A stretch of DNA of 64,000 nt, taken from positions 744,001 through 808,000 of the forward strand of contig NZ_OY781107.1 in NCBI RefSeq assembly GCF_963676475.1, in the 5' to 3' direction. Shown here one piece after another: positions 1-7,998 of this stretch (positions are counted from its first letter, which is position 1; each line of letters begins with the position of its first letter). The notes below the pieces were generated by a model. It made no database searches, was not told where the DNA came from, and was given only the letters and a program-made list of their open reading frames with translations. This DNA comes from an uncultured Celeribacter sp. Its GTDB lineage: Bacteria > Pseudomonadota > Alphaproteobacteria > Rhodobacterales > Rhodobacteraceae. The position numbers were made by a program, and so were the translations under genes.

Positions 1-456
1 CCCCCTGCCCCACCACGCGCGCCAGGTCCTCGCAGCACCGCCTTTGTCAGCCGCTCCGCCCGGCGTCCAGCCAACCACATGGCAACGGTTCTGCCCGGAA
101 TCAAACGCAAACACGCGCGCGCCCCGGTGCAAAAGGAGGCGTTCCTGGCCGAGGACATCCTCGCGATGATCGCCACTCTGCCCTCTGATCTGCGCAGGCT
201 CCGGGATCGAGCGAGGTCGAGATCGGTCGGGGGTCAAAAGATCAAACCTGCCCCGTCCACGCGCTCGAACAATGGCTGCACTTCGCAAAGATCAACTTCG
301 GCCCGGTCTTTGTCGGCACGTCGCGGGATGGCAAACGCGCCTTAACAACAAGCATGTCGCCAACCTGATCAAGCGCACGATCCTCGACGCCGGCATCCGA
401 TCCGAATTGTCGGAGAAAGCTTCCGAGTGAACCTGACCAAAACCGCCGCTCTTTAA
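1..456 (+). pseudogene. Decayed tyrosine recombinase (phage/plasmid integrase) remnant
   Basis: Translation in shifting frames gives recognisable pieces of a XerD-like integrase in the correct order: KRKHARAPVQKEAFLAEDI and IATLPSDLRRLRDRA near 100-215, then EVEIGRGSKDQTCPVHALEQ and FGPVFVGTSRDGKR at 220-340, KHVANLIKRTILDAG near 350-400, and the C-terminal tail FRVNLTKTAAL ending with TAA at 454-456. A deletion around 215 removes the segment after RDRA that normally carries the first catalytic arginine. Another removes the HxxR...Y region just before the tail. The gene is therefore dead. It extends off the left edge. Recombinase relics beside repABC loci are a common sign of plasmid rearrangement. 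Confidence 0.75.
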
Positions 457-469
457 ATGCCTGCCTCGG

Positions 470-670
470 CAATTCTTCAAGCGCGCAATCGTTTCTAACG
501 GTGCGCCTGACCGGCCTGAAGGCGTGAACACGATCCTGAAATTCACTCAGGGCGGCCGCACCATAGAAATCCGGCAAGTCAAATACCTGAACAACATCGT
601 CGCTTCATCAAGCGGATCACCCAACCGACAATGGGCTTCAAGGCCTTTCATTCGGCCCGCATCTGGGTCA
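470..670 (+). pseudogene. IS6-family transposase remnant (C-terminal part)
   Basis: Around 480-665 the plus strand encodes, with at least one frame break near 600, RAIVSNGAP, then TIEIRQVKYLNNIV, then RFIKRITQPTMGFKAFHSAR. These correspond in order to the conserved C-terminal part of IS6/IS26-type DDE transposases (Y-LNN-V-QDHR-IKR...MGFK-F-SA). The QDHR segment holding the last catalytic residue region is missing at the break, and no N-terminal half or terminal inverted repeats were seen. It is a fragment with no expected activity, lying directly downstream of the integrase relic. Confidence 0.65.
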
Positions 671-896
671 AGCCCTCAGTGGGCGATCTTAGGGAGCAGT
701 TAACCTGGTGCTCCGCATCCAAATGTGATCGTTACCTTCGTCCGCCATAAAGGCAAAACCGAGACGCAAGCAGACGGATCGTTTCCACGCGGGTCTTTAC
801 ACGGCACCTCATTTTCCACACGAAAGTGCAGGGGGCTTATCTCGAAGGTGATCAAAGATATCGTCTCGCTGTACGTAAAAAGCTCGATCCGTGCAA
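671..896. other. Non-coding stretch downstream of repC, no convincing gene
   Basis: No protein family is recognisable on either strand. An open frame from 725 to 1072 on the plus strand has an unusual composition and runs straight through the first parS-like palindrome, so it is not called. The segment probably belongs to the maintenance region of the replicon. Confidence 0.4.
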
Positions 897-914
897 AGTT
901 CACAGCTGTGAACT
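897..914. other. parS: Candidate parS centromere, copy 1 (18-bp perfect palindrome)
   Basis: AGTTCACAGCTGTGAACT is a perfect palindrome. Its inner 16 bp fits the GTTNNNNGCNNNNAAC pattern known for RepB-binding sites of repABC replicons. An identical copy lies 283 bp further on. The RepB (ParB-like) protein encoded at 2644-3672 is the expected binder. The assignment rests on motif and position. Confidence 0.7.
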
Positions 915-1179
915 CATGGCAGACGCGTCTTAAAATCGGTCCAATCCTGGCTCAGAAATTTGCGCTGCCTGCGTGCTCGCTGCTGTCCCGCGAATCCGAA
1001 ACCACTCACTTCACCCGAAGCCATCGCTTTTACAGCAAAAGGGCAGGGGGCAACGCAACATATACCAAATGATCGAACACGCCACGATAACAGTGATTAG
1101 AGACAAATCCAGCCAAATAGAGTCTTTCCAGAATCAGATTAGACACTAAACTTCCGCACACCGCAGCTCAGGGAAGAAG

Positions 1180-1197
1180 AGTTCACAGCTGTGAACT
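1180..1197. other. parS: Candidate parS centromere, copy 2 (18-bp perfect palindrome)
   Basis: This is an exact repeat of the 18-bp palindrome at 897-914. It lies about 30 bp beyond the stop codon of repC, a usual place for repABC partition sites. Two identical copies in an otherwise decaying region suggest selection for binding by RepB. Confidence 0.7.
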
Positions 1198-1226
1198 TCC
1201 TCCGACAACCCCACTGCACCAACGGC

Positions 1227-2468
1227 TCACGCCGCTTCGCGCCGCATCAAAGCCATGACCATCGGACCCGAGGAAAACTCGCCCATCTCTGCTTTTGCGC
1301 TGAGGCTGCGCAGATACCCCCCCGGCGACCGAATGTCGTTCACCCGCTCCAGCATGGCGGCCAAAACCACGGCAGCCTCGACCGGCCCCATATGCCGTTT
1401 TGCCTCATCCCAGGCGGAAGGCGAAATGCCCATCATCGGCCGAACCATCTCAGCGGCACGGACGAATTCATGCCAATGCCGGATAGGGCCGTCGAAGTAT
1501 GTGAGGATTTCACGACAAGAGCGCAGCACCAGCCCCAAAGGCAGGTTTGGCATGCGAATGTCAGGTTCTGGCGGAGCGAGCTCCTCATTATCCGAATCGT
1601 CATCCTTTGCTCTCGTCAAACGATCGGGCAGGGCAGGGGCGCTGACCCCGCCGCCTTTTGCCAATTCTTGGCTAAGTTCAGAATCATAAGAGTCTTTATT
1701 TGAATTTTGATAGTGCTGCTCATCTTGAGACTCATTGGTGCTCATATTCTCTGTACCAACAGGTTCGAGAATGTTGCGTGCGCGATCCAAAGCATCACGG
1801 AGAACGGTCTCGATCTTCTCAAGATCGGACAGTTGCAACTTCCTGCGAAGCTCACGGGCCGTCAGCGCGGCCAGATCCGACATCTGCGTCCAGATCGTCA
1901 GATCCGGGCGAATCTCCTCGCCGTAGACGCTCAGAGCGGCCAGATCGCGCCGCATGAGGCTCACAGCTTCCCGGAGACGCTTAAAGGCCTCTGCCTCGGA
2001 GCGCACGGTCTCTGCGGCCTCGCAGAACTCCTCGAAGCGGGCCACAAGCGGCGTGAGATCGAAACCGTAAACGACCTTTTCTTCACCAAACCGCCGCGCG
2101 TAGCGTTTGCCATTGGGGCTATCACGACGGATCACCACGCCGGCATGCACCAGACGGCCGAGATGGCGCCGCATGGTCGAGGCGGGCATGCCATTGAGCC
2201 GCTCACAAATCGACTTGTTGGACGGGTGCACAACAAGATCGGTGTCATTGCCCCCCAGAATCGTCGCCTGGTGAAAACTCACCAGCGCCTGCAACACGGT
2301 CATGTCGCGATCGGTAAGGCCAAAGGCCTCACGCGCCGCAGAAAGCTCGCGCAGGGCCTCCCATTTGTTGACACCGCTGGGCGGCAGCTCTGTGGGGGTC
2401 CGGGCCTGATGTTTCAGGATGACAGCATCAAGGGTTCGCCGAAACGGCGAGACGGGTGTGTAGTCCAT
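1227..2468 (-). CDS. repC: RepC, replication initiator of a repABC replicon
   Basis: 413 aa, close to the usual RepC length of about 400. The N-terminal half shows the RepC signature: an opening LDAVILKHQAR-like segment, GLTDRDMTVLQALVSFH, and the winged-helix region with HPSNKSICERLNGMPAST and MRRHLGRLVHAGVVIRRDSP. The C-terminal part contains an acidic, low-complexity linker (about residues 245-300) and a second conserved block ending near MALMRREAA. RepC binds an origin normally located inside its own coding sequence, so oriV probably lies within this gene. It is the last gene of repA-repB-repC, separated from repB by a 175-bp gap typical for the counter-transcribed RNA. Confidence 0.95.
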   Translation of the reverse strand: MDYTPVSPFRRTLDAVILKHQARTPTELPPSGVNKWEALRELSAAREAFGLTDRDMTVLQALVSFHQATILGGNDTDLVVHPSNKSICERLNGMPASTMRRHLGRLVHAGVVIRRDSPNGKRYARRFGEEKVVYGFDLTPLVARFEEFCEAAETVRSEAEAFKRLREAVSLMRRDLAALSVYGEEIRPDLTIWTQMSDLAALTARELRRKLQLSDLEKIETVLRDALDRARNILEPVGTENMSTNESQDEQHYQNSNKDSYDSELSQELAKGGGVSAPALPDRLTRAKDDDSDNEELAPPEPDIRMPNLPLGLVLRSCREILTYFDGPIRHWHEFVRAAEMVRPMMGISPSAWDEAKRHMGPVEAAVVLAAMLERVNDIRSPGGYLRSLSAKAEMGEFSSGPMVMALMRREAA

Positions 2469-2499
2469 AGATCATCACGAAGACAAAATTTTCCCGCTC

Positions 2500-2620
2500 C
2501 GCGAATCACTTTGGACTTGCGGATTAGACGGTGCGACACTACCTTGAAGGTGCTAGAAACAAGTTAGGGTCTCGTAGGGCGATGTCTTTACGGGGCCTTT
2601 TCTTTTGTCGGCTCGTGCCT
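2500..2620 (+). ncRNA. Probable counter-transcribed RNA (incompatibility RNA) between repB and repC
   Basis: repABC loci carry a small antisense RNA in the repB-repC gap that represses repC. Here the gap is 2469-2643. On the plus strand (antisense to rep) a weak promoter is possible: TTGCGG at 2517-2522, 17 bp, then TACCTT at 2540-2545. A pyrimidine-rich run (cttttctttt) at about 2598-2607 could end the transcript. No perfect terminator stem was found, so the ends are approximate and the call rests mainly on the family architecture. Confidence 0.4.
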
Positions 2621-2643
2621 CCTGTGTTTTGTTTTTCTGCTCG

Positions 2644-3672
2644 TTAGTCTTCGCCGCGCTGTTTCCAACGCGCGTGAAGGTCTGAAATCAAATCTTGCGC
2701 CTCAGCCGCCAACCAATCGGCAAACTCACCGTTCTCCAGCGTGATCGCCACGCCTTTTGCGGTGCGCTTTACCCCGCCAACGCGGGCGCCATCGAGGGTG
2801 AGAACCTGCGGTTTGGGCTGGATTTGGGTCTGTTTCTTGGCGGTGCTGGCCGTGTTCACGGTTTTTTCGACCAGCTTGGCGACGGCCTCAAAGGCCGCGC
2901 CCGAAAGATCGACCGGGTCGGGGACCTGGCCTTCAACGACCATGTCCACCTGCGATTTTGTATATACATTTTCGGCGGCGTGCATCAGCATCTCGCGGTC
3001 CAGCCCATACTCCTCGATCGCGCGCGCAAGCGCGTCCCACCGGGGCCGGCCGATCCCATGTGCCGCTCCGATCATCCGGATCAGATCGACGCCGACCATG
3101 TCGACAATGCTCAAGGCCATCGAAATCGAAGATTTGGTGACCGTGAGCACCTCGGCGACCTGCGCCTGGGTGCCGAATCCATTGTCGATCAGCTCCCGGG
3201 CAAAGAGGGCCTTTTCGATGTAGGAAAGATCGCGCCGGGCCATGTTCTCGGAAATCTGCGCCCGCACGGCGGCATCGTCGTCGAGGTTGGCCACCAAGGC
3301 GCGGACTTTCTCGACCTTTTCCGAATTGCGGATCGCCTCAAGACGCCGACGCCCGTAAACCAAAAGGTAACGATCCGGTTCGCTGGGATGGCGTCGCACC
3401 AGAATGGGCACGGTCTGACCATTTTGCTCAATCGCATCGCGCAGATCGGCCACATCGTCCGGGTCGAGCCGGTCGGAAAGCCGATCATCCAAGACCTGTT
3501 CCGGGTCGAGATCCCAGACCCGATGCCCGTCGACCGCATCACGGGCGGACCGCAGAGCGCGGTTGTTCGACATCATCGAGGTCGCCGTGGTCGGGGAGGG
3601 GGCTCCTGCCGCGGCGAGGCTGTCGAGCATGGACATCCGCTTTTTCTTGCTGGTGGTCATGAGCGCCCCCAT
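2644..3672 (-). CDS. repB: RepB, ParB-like plasmid partition protein
   Basis: 342 aa. ParB/Srx N-terminal domain around residues 60-150, including GQTVPILVRRHP, YLLVYGRRRLEA and ISENMARRDLSYIEKALFA. A helix-turn-helix region follows around 165-190 (TQAQVAEVLTVTKSSISMAL), and a RepB-type C-terminal domain ends the protein. RepB binds parS and works with RepA in segregating the replicon. It overlaps the end of repA by 16 bp, so the two are translationally coupled. Candidate binding sites are the palindromes at 897-914 and 1180-1197. Confidence 0.95.
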   Translation of the reverse strand: MGALMTTSKKKRMSMLDSLAAAGAPSPTTATSMMSNNRALRSARDAVDGHRVWDLDPEQVLDDRLSDRLDPDDVADLRDAIEQNGQTVPILVRRHPSEPDRYLLVYGRRRLEAIRNSEKVEKVRALVANLDDDAAVRAQISENMARRDLSYIEKALFARELIDNGFGTQAQVAEVLTVTKSSISMALSIVDMVGVDLIRMIGAAHGIGRPRWDALARAIEEYGLDREMLMHAAENVYTKSQVDMVVEGQVPDPVDLSGAAFEAVAKLVEKTVNTASTAKKQTQIQPKPQVLTLDGARVGGVKRTAKGVAITLENGEFADWLAAEAQDLISDLHARWKQRGED

Positions 3673-4862
3673 GTTTTCTGGATCAGATCTGCGATTTCGT
3701 CATTCAGCGCATTCAGACTTTCGACCGCGCGATCATAGGTCGAGCGGGTGAAGGCGGAGCGCTCCACCTCGTAGAGGGTCTGTTTGGTCAGCCCAGCGTC
3801 CGAAATGGCGGTGGATTTGAGCATCGGGGCATTGAGGACGGTCTCGCCGTACATGGTCCGAAGAAAGGCGACGATGCGGTTTTGCGGCGCGTCCGAAGGC
3901 TCGTATCGGGTGAGCACATAGCGCATCCAGTCATGCGACATGTCGGCGCCACTTTCGGCGATCACATCCATCAGATCGGCGGTCATGCGCAGGAATTGCG
4001 ACATGGACATCACATCGAGCATTTCCGGGTGGATCGTCACCAGAACGCCGGTCGAGGCGGAGAGCGCCGACATGGTGAGAAAGCCCAGTTGCGGCGGACA
4101 GTCGATCACCACCACGTCGTAGTTGTCATCGACCTGCGCCAGCGCTTCCTTGACCCGGAAAAAGAACAGCCCGGCATTGCCCTGAGACAGGGCGCGCGGA
4201 GTTTCATGTTCGAATTCCATCAATTCGAGATTGCCCGGGATCAGGTCGAGATTGGGAATATAGGTCGGGCGGATCACCTCGCGGATCGGCACGGGATCGT
4301 CATAGCGGATCGCATCATAGAGCGTGCCGCCGTCTTCGAGATCAAACTCGGGCTGGACGCCATGAAGCGCGGTGAGTGAGGCCTGCGGGTCGAGATCAAT
4401 CGCCAGCACCCGATACCCCAAGAGCGCCAGACGCTGCGCCAGATGGGCGGAGGTGGTGGTCTTGCCAGAGCCGCCTTTGAAGTTCATCACGCCGATGATT
4501 TGGAGGTGATCGCCTTCGCGCCGACCGGGCAGATAATCGCCGGGTTTGCGTGCTGTTTTTTCCAAAAGCTCGCGCAACGCCTGAATATCATGTGCTGAAT
4601 AGAGGCGGCGGTTGCCGGGCGTCAGTTCGGGGGAGGGGCCTTTGCCGTCGAGATGCAGTTTGCGCAGGTAGGAATCGTTGACCCCGAGAAGCGCAGCCGC
4701 CTCACCGGACATGAATTTGCGCATCTGTTTTGAGGCGTCCGGCGGGAACAGGCTCTCGCGTTGCGAATGCAATTGCGCCGCCAGCCGTTCAGAATGTTGA
4801 CGGATGACCTCATTGAGGTCTTGATGTGTGGAAATCCCACCCGCCATGGTCTCTGCCGCCAT
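3657..4862 (-). CDS. repA: RepA, ParA-like partition ATPase of the repABC module
   Basis: 401 aa, normal for plasmid RepA. The N-terminal part contains a MerR-like winged-helix region (FMSGEAAALLGVNDSYLRKL ... NRRLYSAHDI). The ATPase domain begins near residue 120 with the deviant Walker A motif KGGSGKTTTSAHLAQ, and Walker B appears as VVVIDCPPQLGF. RepA drives partition with RepB and represses the operon. It is first in the minus-strand operon. The methionine at 4862 is the first in frame, with a second possible start five codons later. Confidence 0.95.
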   Translation of the reverse strand: MAAETMAGGISTHQDLNEVIRQHSERLAAQLHSQRESLFPPDASKQMRKFMSGEAAALLGVNDSYLRKLHLDGKGPSPELTPGNRRLYSAHDIQALRELLEKTARKPGDYLPGRREGDHLQIIGVMNFKGGSGKTTTSAHLAQRLALLGYRVLAIDLDPQASLTALHGVQPEFDLEDGGTLYDAIRYDDPVPIREVIRPTYIPNLDLIPGNLELMEFEHETPRALSQGNAGLFFFRVKEALAQVDDNYDVVVIDCPPQLGFLTMSALSASTGVLVTIHPEMLDVMSMSQFLRMTADLMDVIAESGADMSHDWMRYVLTRYEPSDAPQNRIVAFLRTMYGETVLNAPMLKSTAISDAGLTKQTLYEVERSAFTRSTYDRAVESLNALNDEIADLIQKTWGRS

Positions 4863-5146
4863 GTGTTTTGCCCTTATATGACTTCAGGTCTGACGCCTGA
4901 TGTCTCTCTGAACCGGCCAGCGCGGGTCACAGGATGACCGCGAAAGACCAGTGGTTGCCTCGTGTGTCCGGAACGTGTTCACGGATTTTGACGTTTATCG
5001 CCTCTTTTCCGTGACTATTGCCGAAAGAGTCGGATTCGTGCAAGAGATTTCTAGATTTGGTAGCAACCGGATAGAGAGACACTAAAGCGCGGCAAGGCAA
5101 TCCCGAGAGTTCGCCCTGGTATTGGCGTAAAGGCGCAATGGCAGGG

Positions 5147-5866
5147 TTATATCTCGTCCGCTTTCGCGGGAGACGCCGAGAAAACATACCCGGCTCCATA
5201 GACCGTGCGGATGATTTTGGGGGAGCGGGGATCGTCGCGGAGTTTGCGTCGCAACCGGCTGATACGCGCATCCATGCTCCGATCGAACGGATCGACGGAG
5301 CGTCCGGTGGTGGCATCGAGAAGCTGATTGCGGCTCAGCACGCGCCCTGGCGCTTTGACAAAGACCTGTAGCAGCTCTGCCTCAGCGGAACTCAGCTCCA
5401 CCACATCGCCGGAGCGATGGGTCAACACGCAGGCATCGAAATCCGCAGTCCAATCACCGAAGGTCGCGGTCTGACCGGGGAGGCTGTCGGTGTTACGGCC
5501 TGCACCTTCGCTACGCCTGAGGACGGCACGCACCCGGGCGATCAATTCGCGCGGCTCAAACGGTTTCACGACATAGTCGTCCGCGCCGATCTCGAGCCCG
5601 AGGATCCGGTCGGAAATGCTGCCACGGCCGCTGACGATGATGCGGGGCAGGTCTTCGGGCAAGCGACCCTGACGCAGGAGGTTGAGCCCGTCCCCGTCCG
5701 GCAGACTCAGATCAATCAAACAGAGATCGGGGCGTTGACGATCAATGGCGCGCTGAAAATCCGCCTGCAATTGGAAGCATTCCACCATCACACCGTAGCT
5801 TTCCAGAGACCGTGTGATCAGGTTGCAGATATCGGCATCGTCCTCGAGCAGGAACACGCGTGTCAT
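5147..5866 (-). CDS. OmpR-family response regulator
   Basis: 239 aa. Receiver domain at about 1-115 with acidic pocket E8-D9-D10, phospho-acceptor D52 (in CLIDLSLPDGDGL) and the conserved K in VVKPFEPRELIARVRAVLRR. The C-terminal winged helix at about 135-232 ends in the usual YGAGYVF. It overlaps the upstream sensor kinase by ATGA (5863-5866), so kinase and regulator form one transcription unit. Divergent from the acyl-CoA synthetase operon starting at 7999, which it may control. This is inferred from position only. Confidence 0.93.
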   Translation of the reverse strand: MTRVFLLEDDADICNLITRSLESYGVMVECFQLQADFQRAIDRQRPDLCLIDLSLPDGDGLNLLRQGRLPEDLPRIIVSGRGSISDRILGLEIGADDYVVKPFEPRELIARVRAVLRRSEGAGRNTDSLPGQTATFGDWTADFDACVLTHRSGDVVELSSAEAELLQVFVKAPGRVLSRNQLLDATTGRSVDPFDRSMDARISRLRRKLRDDPRSPKIIRTVYGAGYVFSASPAKADEI

Positions 5867-7806
5867 TCGCGGATCTCCTGCCGGGTGCGGGTGTCTGGCG
5901 ACCGGCGCCCGACGGCGGACAACAATTCGTCTTGTGTGAACGGTTTGGCCAGAAACGGCACGGCCACGGGCCAGACCTGTTTGTCCGACGGCTTCGGTTT
6001 GCCGCTCATCAGCACCACTTTCAATTCGGGACGCAGAGCCGACAGACGATGCGCAAGGTCAATCCCGTTCATCGCCCCCGGCATGTCGATATCTGAAATC
6101 ACGGTGGTGATCCCCTGAACCACTCCAATCACATCCAGTGCCTCCTCCGCGTCAGATGCCTCCAAAACCGTGAACCCCACGCTGGTGACCTTTCGGCACA
6201 GAGCGCGGCGCACGTCGACATCATCCTCAACGATCAGAGCAATCCCGAGCGCCTCCACACGCTCGTTTTGATCTGAGGGACAAAATTCGGTTTCGGGCCA
6301 AACATGCCCGACATAGTCTTCGGGAGCAATTTCTAAACTCGGCAGCAAGATCGTGAACTCACTGCCGCACCCCTCGGTGCTGTCGACATAGATCGCGCCA
6401 TTGGATTGCTCGACAAAGCCATAGACCATCGACAGACCCAAGCCGGACCCACGGCCGGTCTTGGAGGTAAAGAACGGTTCGAAAATCTTTTCAGCCAGAT
6501 CAGGGGACATGCCGCAACCGTCATCCCGGAACGCGATTTTCACGTAATTTCCCGGCGCCAGACGCGACACCTCGGCCTCGGCGGCCGGCAAGACATAGGG
6601 TTCAAGCTCGATGTCGATCTGGCCACGTCCGTCGGTGGCATCGCGGGCGTTGAGCGCGAGATTGAGAATCGACATCTCGAATTGCGAGCGGTCGATGAAC
6701 GCCGCAGGAAGAGGTGCTTTCTGGCTCAGGTTGATTTTCAGCGTGCTGGGAATAGAGGACTGCAACAGGCTGTAGATTTCCCGGATCGCCTCGCCGATAT
6801 CGGTCGGTCTGGCATCGAATTGTTCGCGGCGCGCCAGCGACACGAGCCGTTTCGTCAACGCCGAGCCGCGCCGGGCGGCGGAGATCGCGGGTTCGAGAAA
6901 CTCCTCGCGGATCGCGGCGCTGTCAGAGCGTTCGCTCAGGGGCAGAAGGTTGCCCAGAATGACCGTAAGCAGATTGTTGAAGTCATGCGAAATGCCACTT
7001 GCCATACGCCCGAGTGCGTCCATTTTCTGCGATTGCATCAAGGCGCTCATGGTGGCTTTGCGCCGGGTCACGTCAATCGACACAAGATAAAAGCCGATCA
7101 CCTCACCGGCGGAGGGCTTGTCCGGGCGCAGCAGCGTGCGCACGTCCTTGGATGTGTTCCCGGGCAATTTCACCCGCATTTCGAAATCGACCAGCATCCC
7201 ACGCCGGGCCTGTTCGAAAAAGCGCGAGGAATGTTCCATCGTATCGGGATGCAAAACGTCATAGGCGTTTCGCCCGGTGATCTGTTCGGGGGTGATACGA
7301 TAGGCGCGCGCAAACCGTTTGTTGGCGTAGAGGATGGTGAAATCCTTGTCGATATGCGCGATACCCGCGGGCACTTCGTTGGCGATCAGACTGAGCCGCT
7401 CCTCACTGGCGATGAGCTGACGGGTCCGCGTCGCGATCAGATCCTGTAGCCGGTTGCGGTCCGCGACCTCTTCCAAAGCATCGCTCAGGGTCACGAAACT
7501 GTCGCCCTGTTCCGTGGTCTGCAACTGTAACTCGATATTGCGTCCCCCGGGATGAGAGACGAGATAGACGCCGGACACAGAGTTGGGACCGTATCCGGTG
7601 ACCGGAATGACCGGCCCGCGCCAAAACTCCGCAGAGAGAAATTCCGACAGGCGCAGGCCGGGCGGGAGCACCATGGGAATGCTGTCCATGAAGGATGTCA
7701 GCGCCGCATTTGCCGCGCGCAGCTGTTCGTCCGCACCGAAGATGGCGGTCGCCTGAGGGCTTGCGCCAAATATCGCTTCATAGACCGACTGCTGCTTTCG
7801 CATCAC
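5863..7806 (-). CDS. Hybrid sensor histidine kinase with PAS domains and C-terminal receiver
   Basis: 647 aa with no clear transmembrane segment, so probably a cytoplasmic sensor. Order: N-terminal PAS-like region (about 1-115), a coiled region, a second PAS (about 135-250), a HisKA domain with H-box SGISHDFNNLL (phosphorylated H274), and an HATPase domain with N-box NLALNARDATDG and G-boxes GCGMSPDLAEKIFEPFFTSK and GSGLGLSMVYGF. Last comes a receiver (about 518-635, VEDDVDVRRAL, SDIDMPG). The HDFNN box is typical of kinases with attached receivers. It is cotranscribed with the OmpR-type regulator. The ligand is unknown; divergence from the beta-oxidation operon suggests a substrate or CoA-ester signal. 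Confidence 0.9.
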   Translation of the reverse strand: MMRKQQSVYEAIFGASPQATAIFGADEQLRAANAALTSFMDSIPMVLPPGLRLSEFLSAEFWRGPVIPVTGYGPNSVSGVYLVSHPGGRNIELQLQTTEQGDSFVTLSDALEEVADRNRLQDLIATRTRQLIASEERLSLIANEVPAGIAHIDKDFTILYANKRFARAYRITPEQITGRNAYDVLHPDTMEHSSRFFEQARRGMLVDFEMRVKLPGNTSKDVRTLLRPDKPSAGEVIGFYLVSIDVTRRKATMSALMQSQKMDALGRMASGISHDFNNLLTVILGNLLPLSERSDSAAIREEFLEPAISAARRGSALTKRLVSLARREQFDARPTDIGEAIREIYSLLQSSIPSTLKINLSQKAPLPAAFIDRSQFEMSILNLALNARDATDGRGQIDIELEPYVLPAAEAEVSRLAPGNYVKIAFRDDGCGMSPDLAEKIFEPFFTSKTGRGSGLGLSMVYGFVEQSNGAIYVDSTEGCGSEFTILLPSLEIAPEDYVGHVWPETEFCPSDQNERVEALGIALIVEDDVDVRRALCRKVTSVGFTVLEASDAEEALDVIGVVQGITTVISDIDMPGAMNGIDLAHRLSALRPELKVVLMSGKPKPSDKQVWPVAVPFLAKPFTQDELLSAVGRRSPDTRTRQEIRE

Positions 7807-7998
7807 CCTGCACCTGTTTCAGGACCGTCCTGGTCGGACAAGGAATAATCCTCCCGATACGGCGCGTTTCCAAGCCGTTAATCGCTCTCGTTACAATTCG
7901 ATACATTTCAGACAAAGTTGCGAAACAGTGTTGTGACCAATTACTCCGGTTCCATGCGCGCCAGAGGAGGCGGTGCACAAGGGACATCGGAGGAAAAC
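7807..7998. promoter_or_regulatory. Divergent promoter region between two-component system and acyl-CoA synthetase operon
   Basis: 192 bp separate the start of the kinase gene (minus) from the acyl-CoA synthetase (plus), so promoters for both must lie here. I could not assign -35/-10 elements with confidence. A good Shine-Dalgarno (GGAGGA near 7988-7994) sits just before the synthetase ATG at 7999 and decides that start over the earlier in-frame start at 7918. Confidence 0.5.

Noticed and set aside
725..1072. 115-codon open frame on the plus strand downstream of repC
   Set aside because: Spans the first parS-like palindrome, lies in decayed sequence, has no family resemblance and no good SD.
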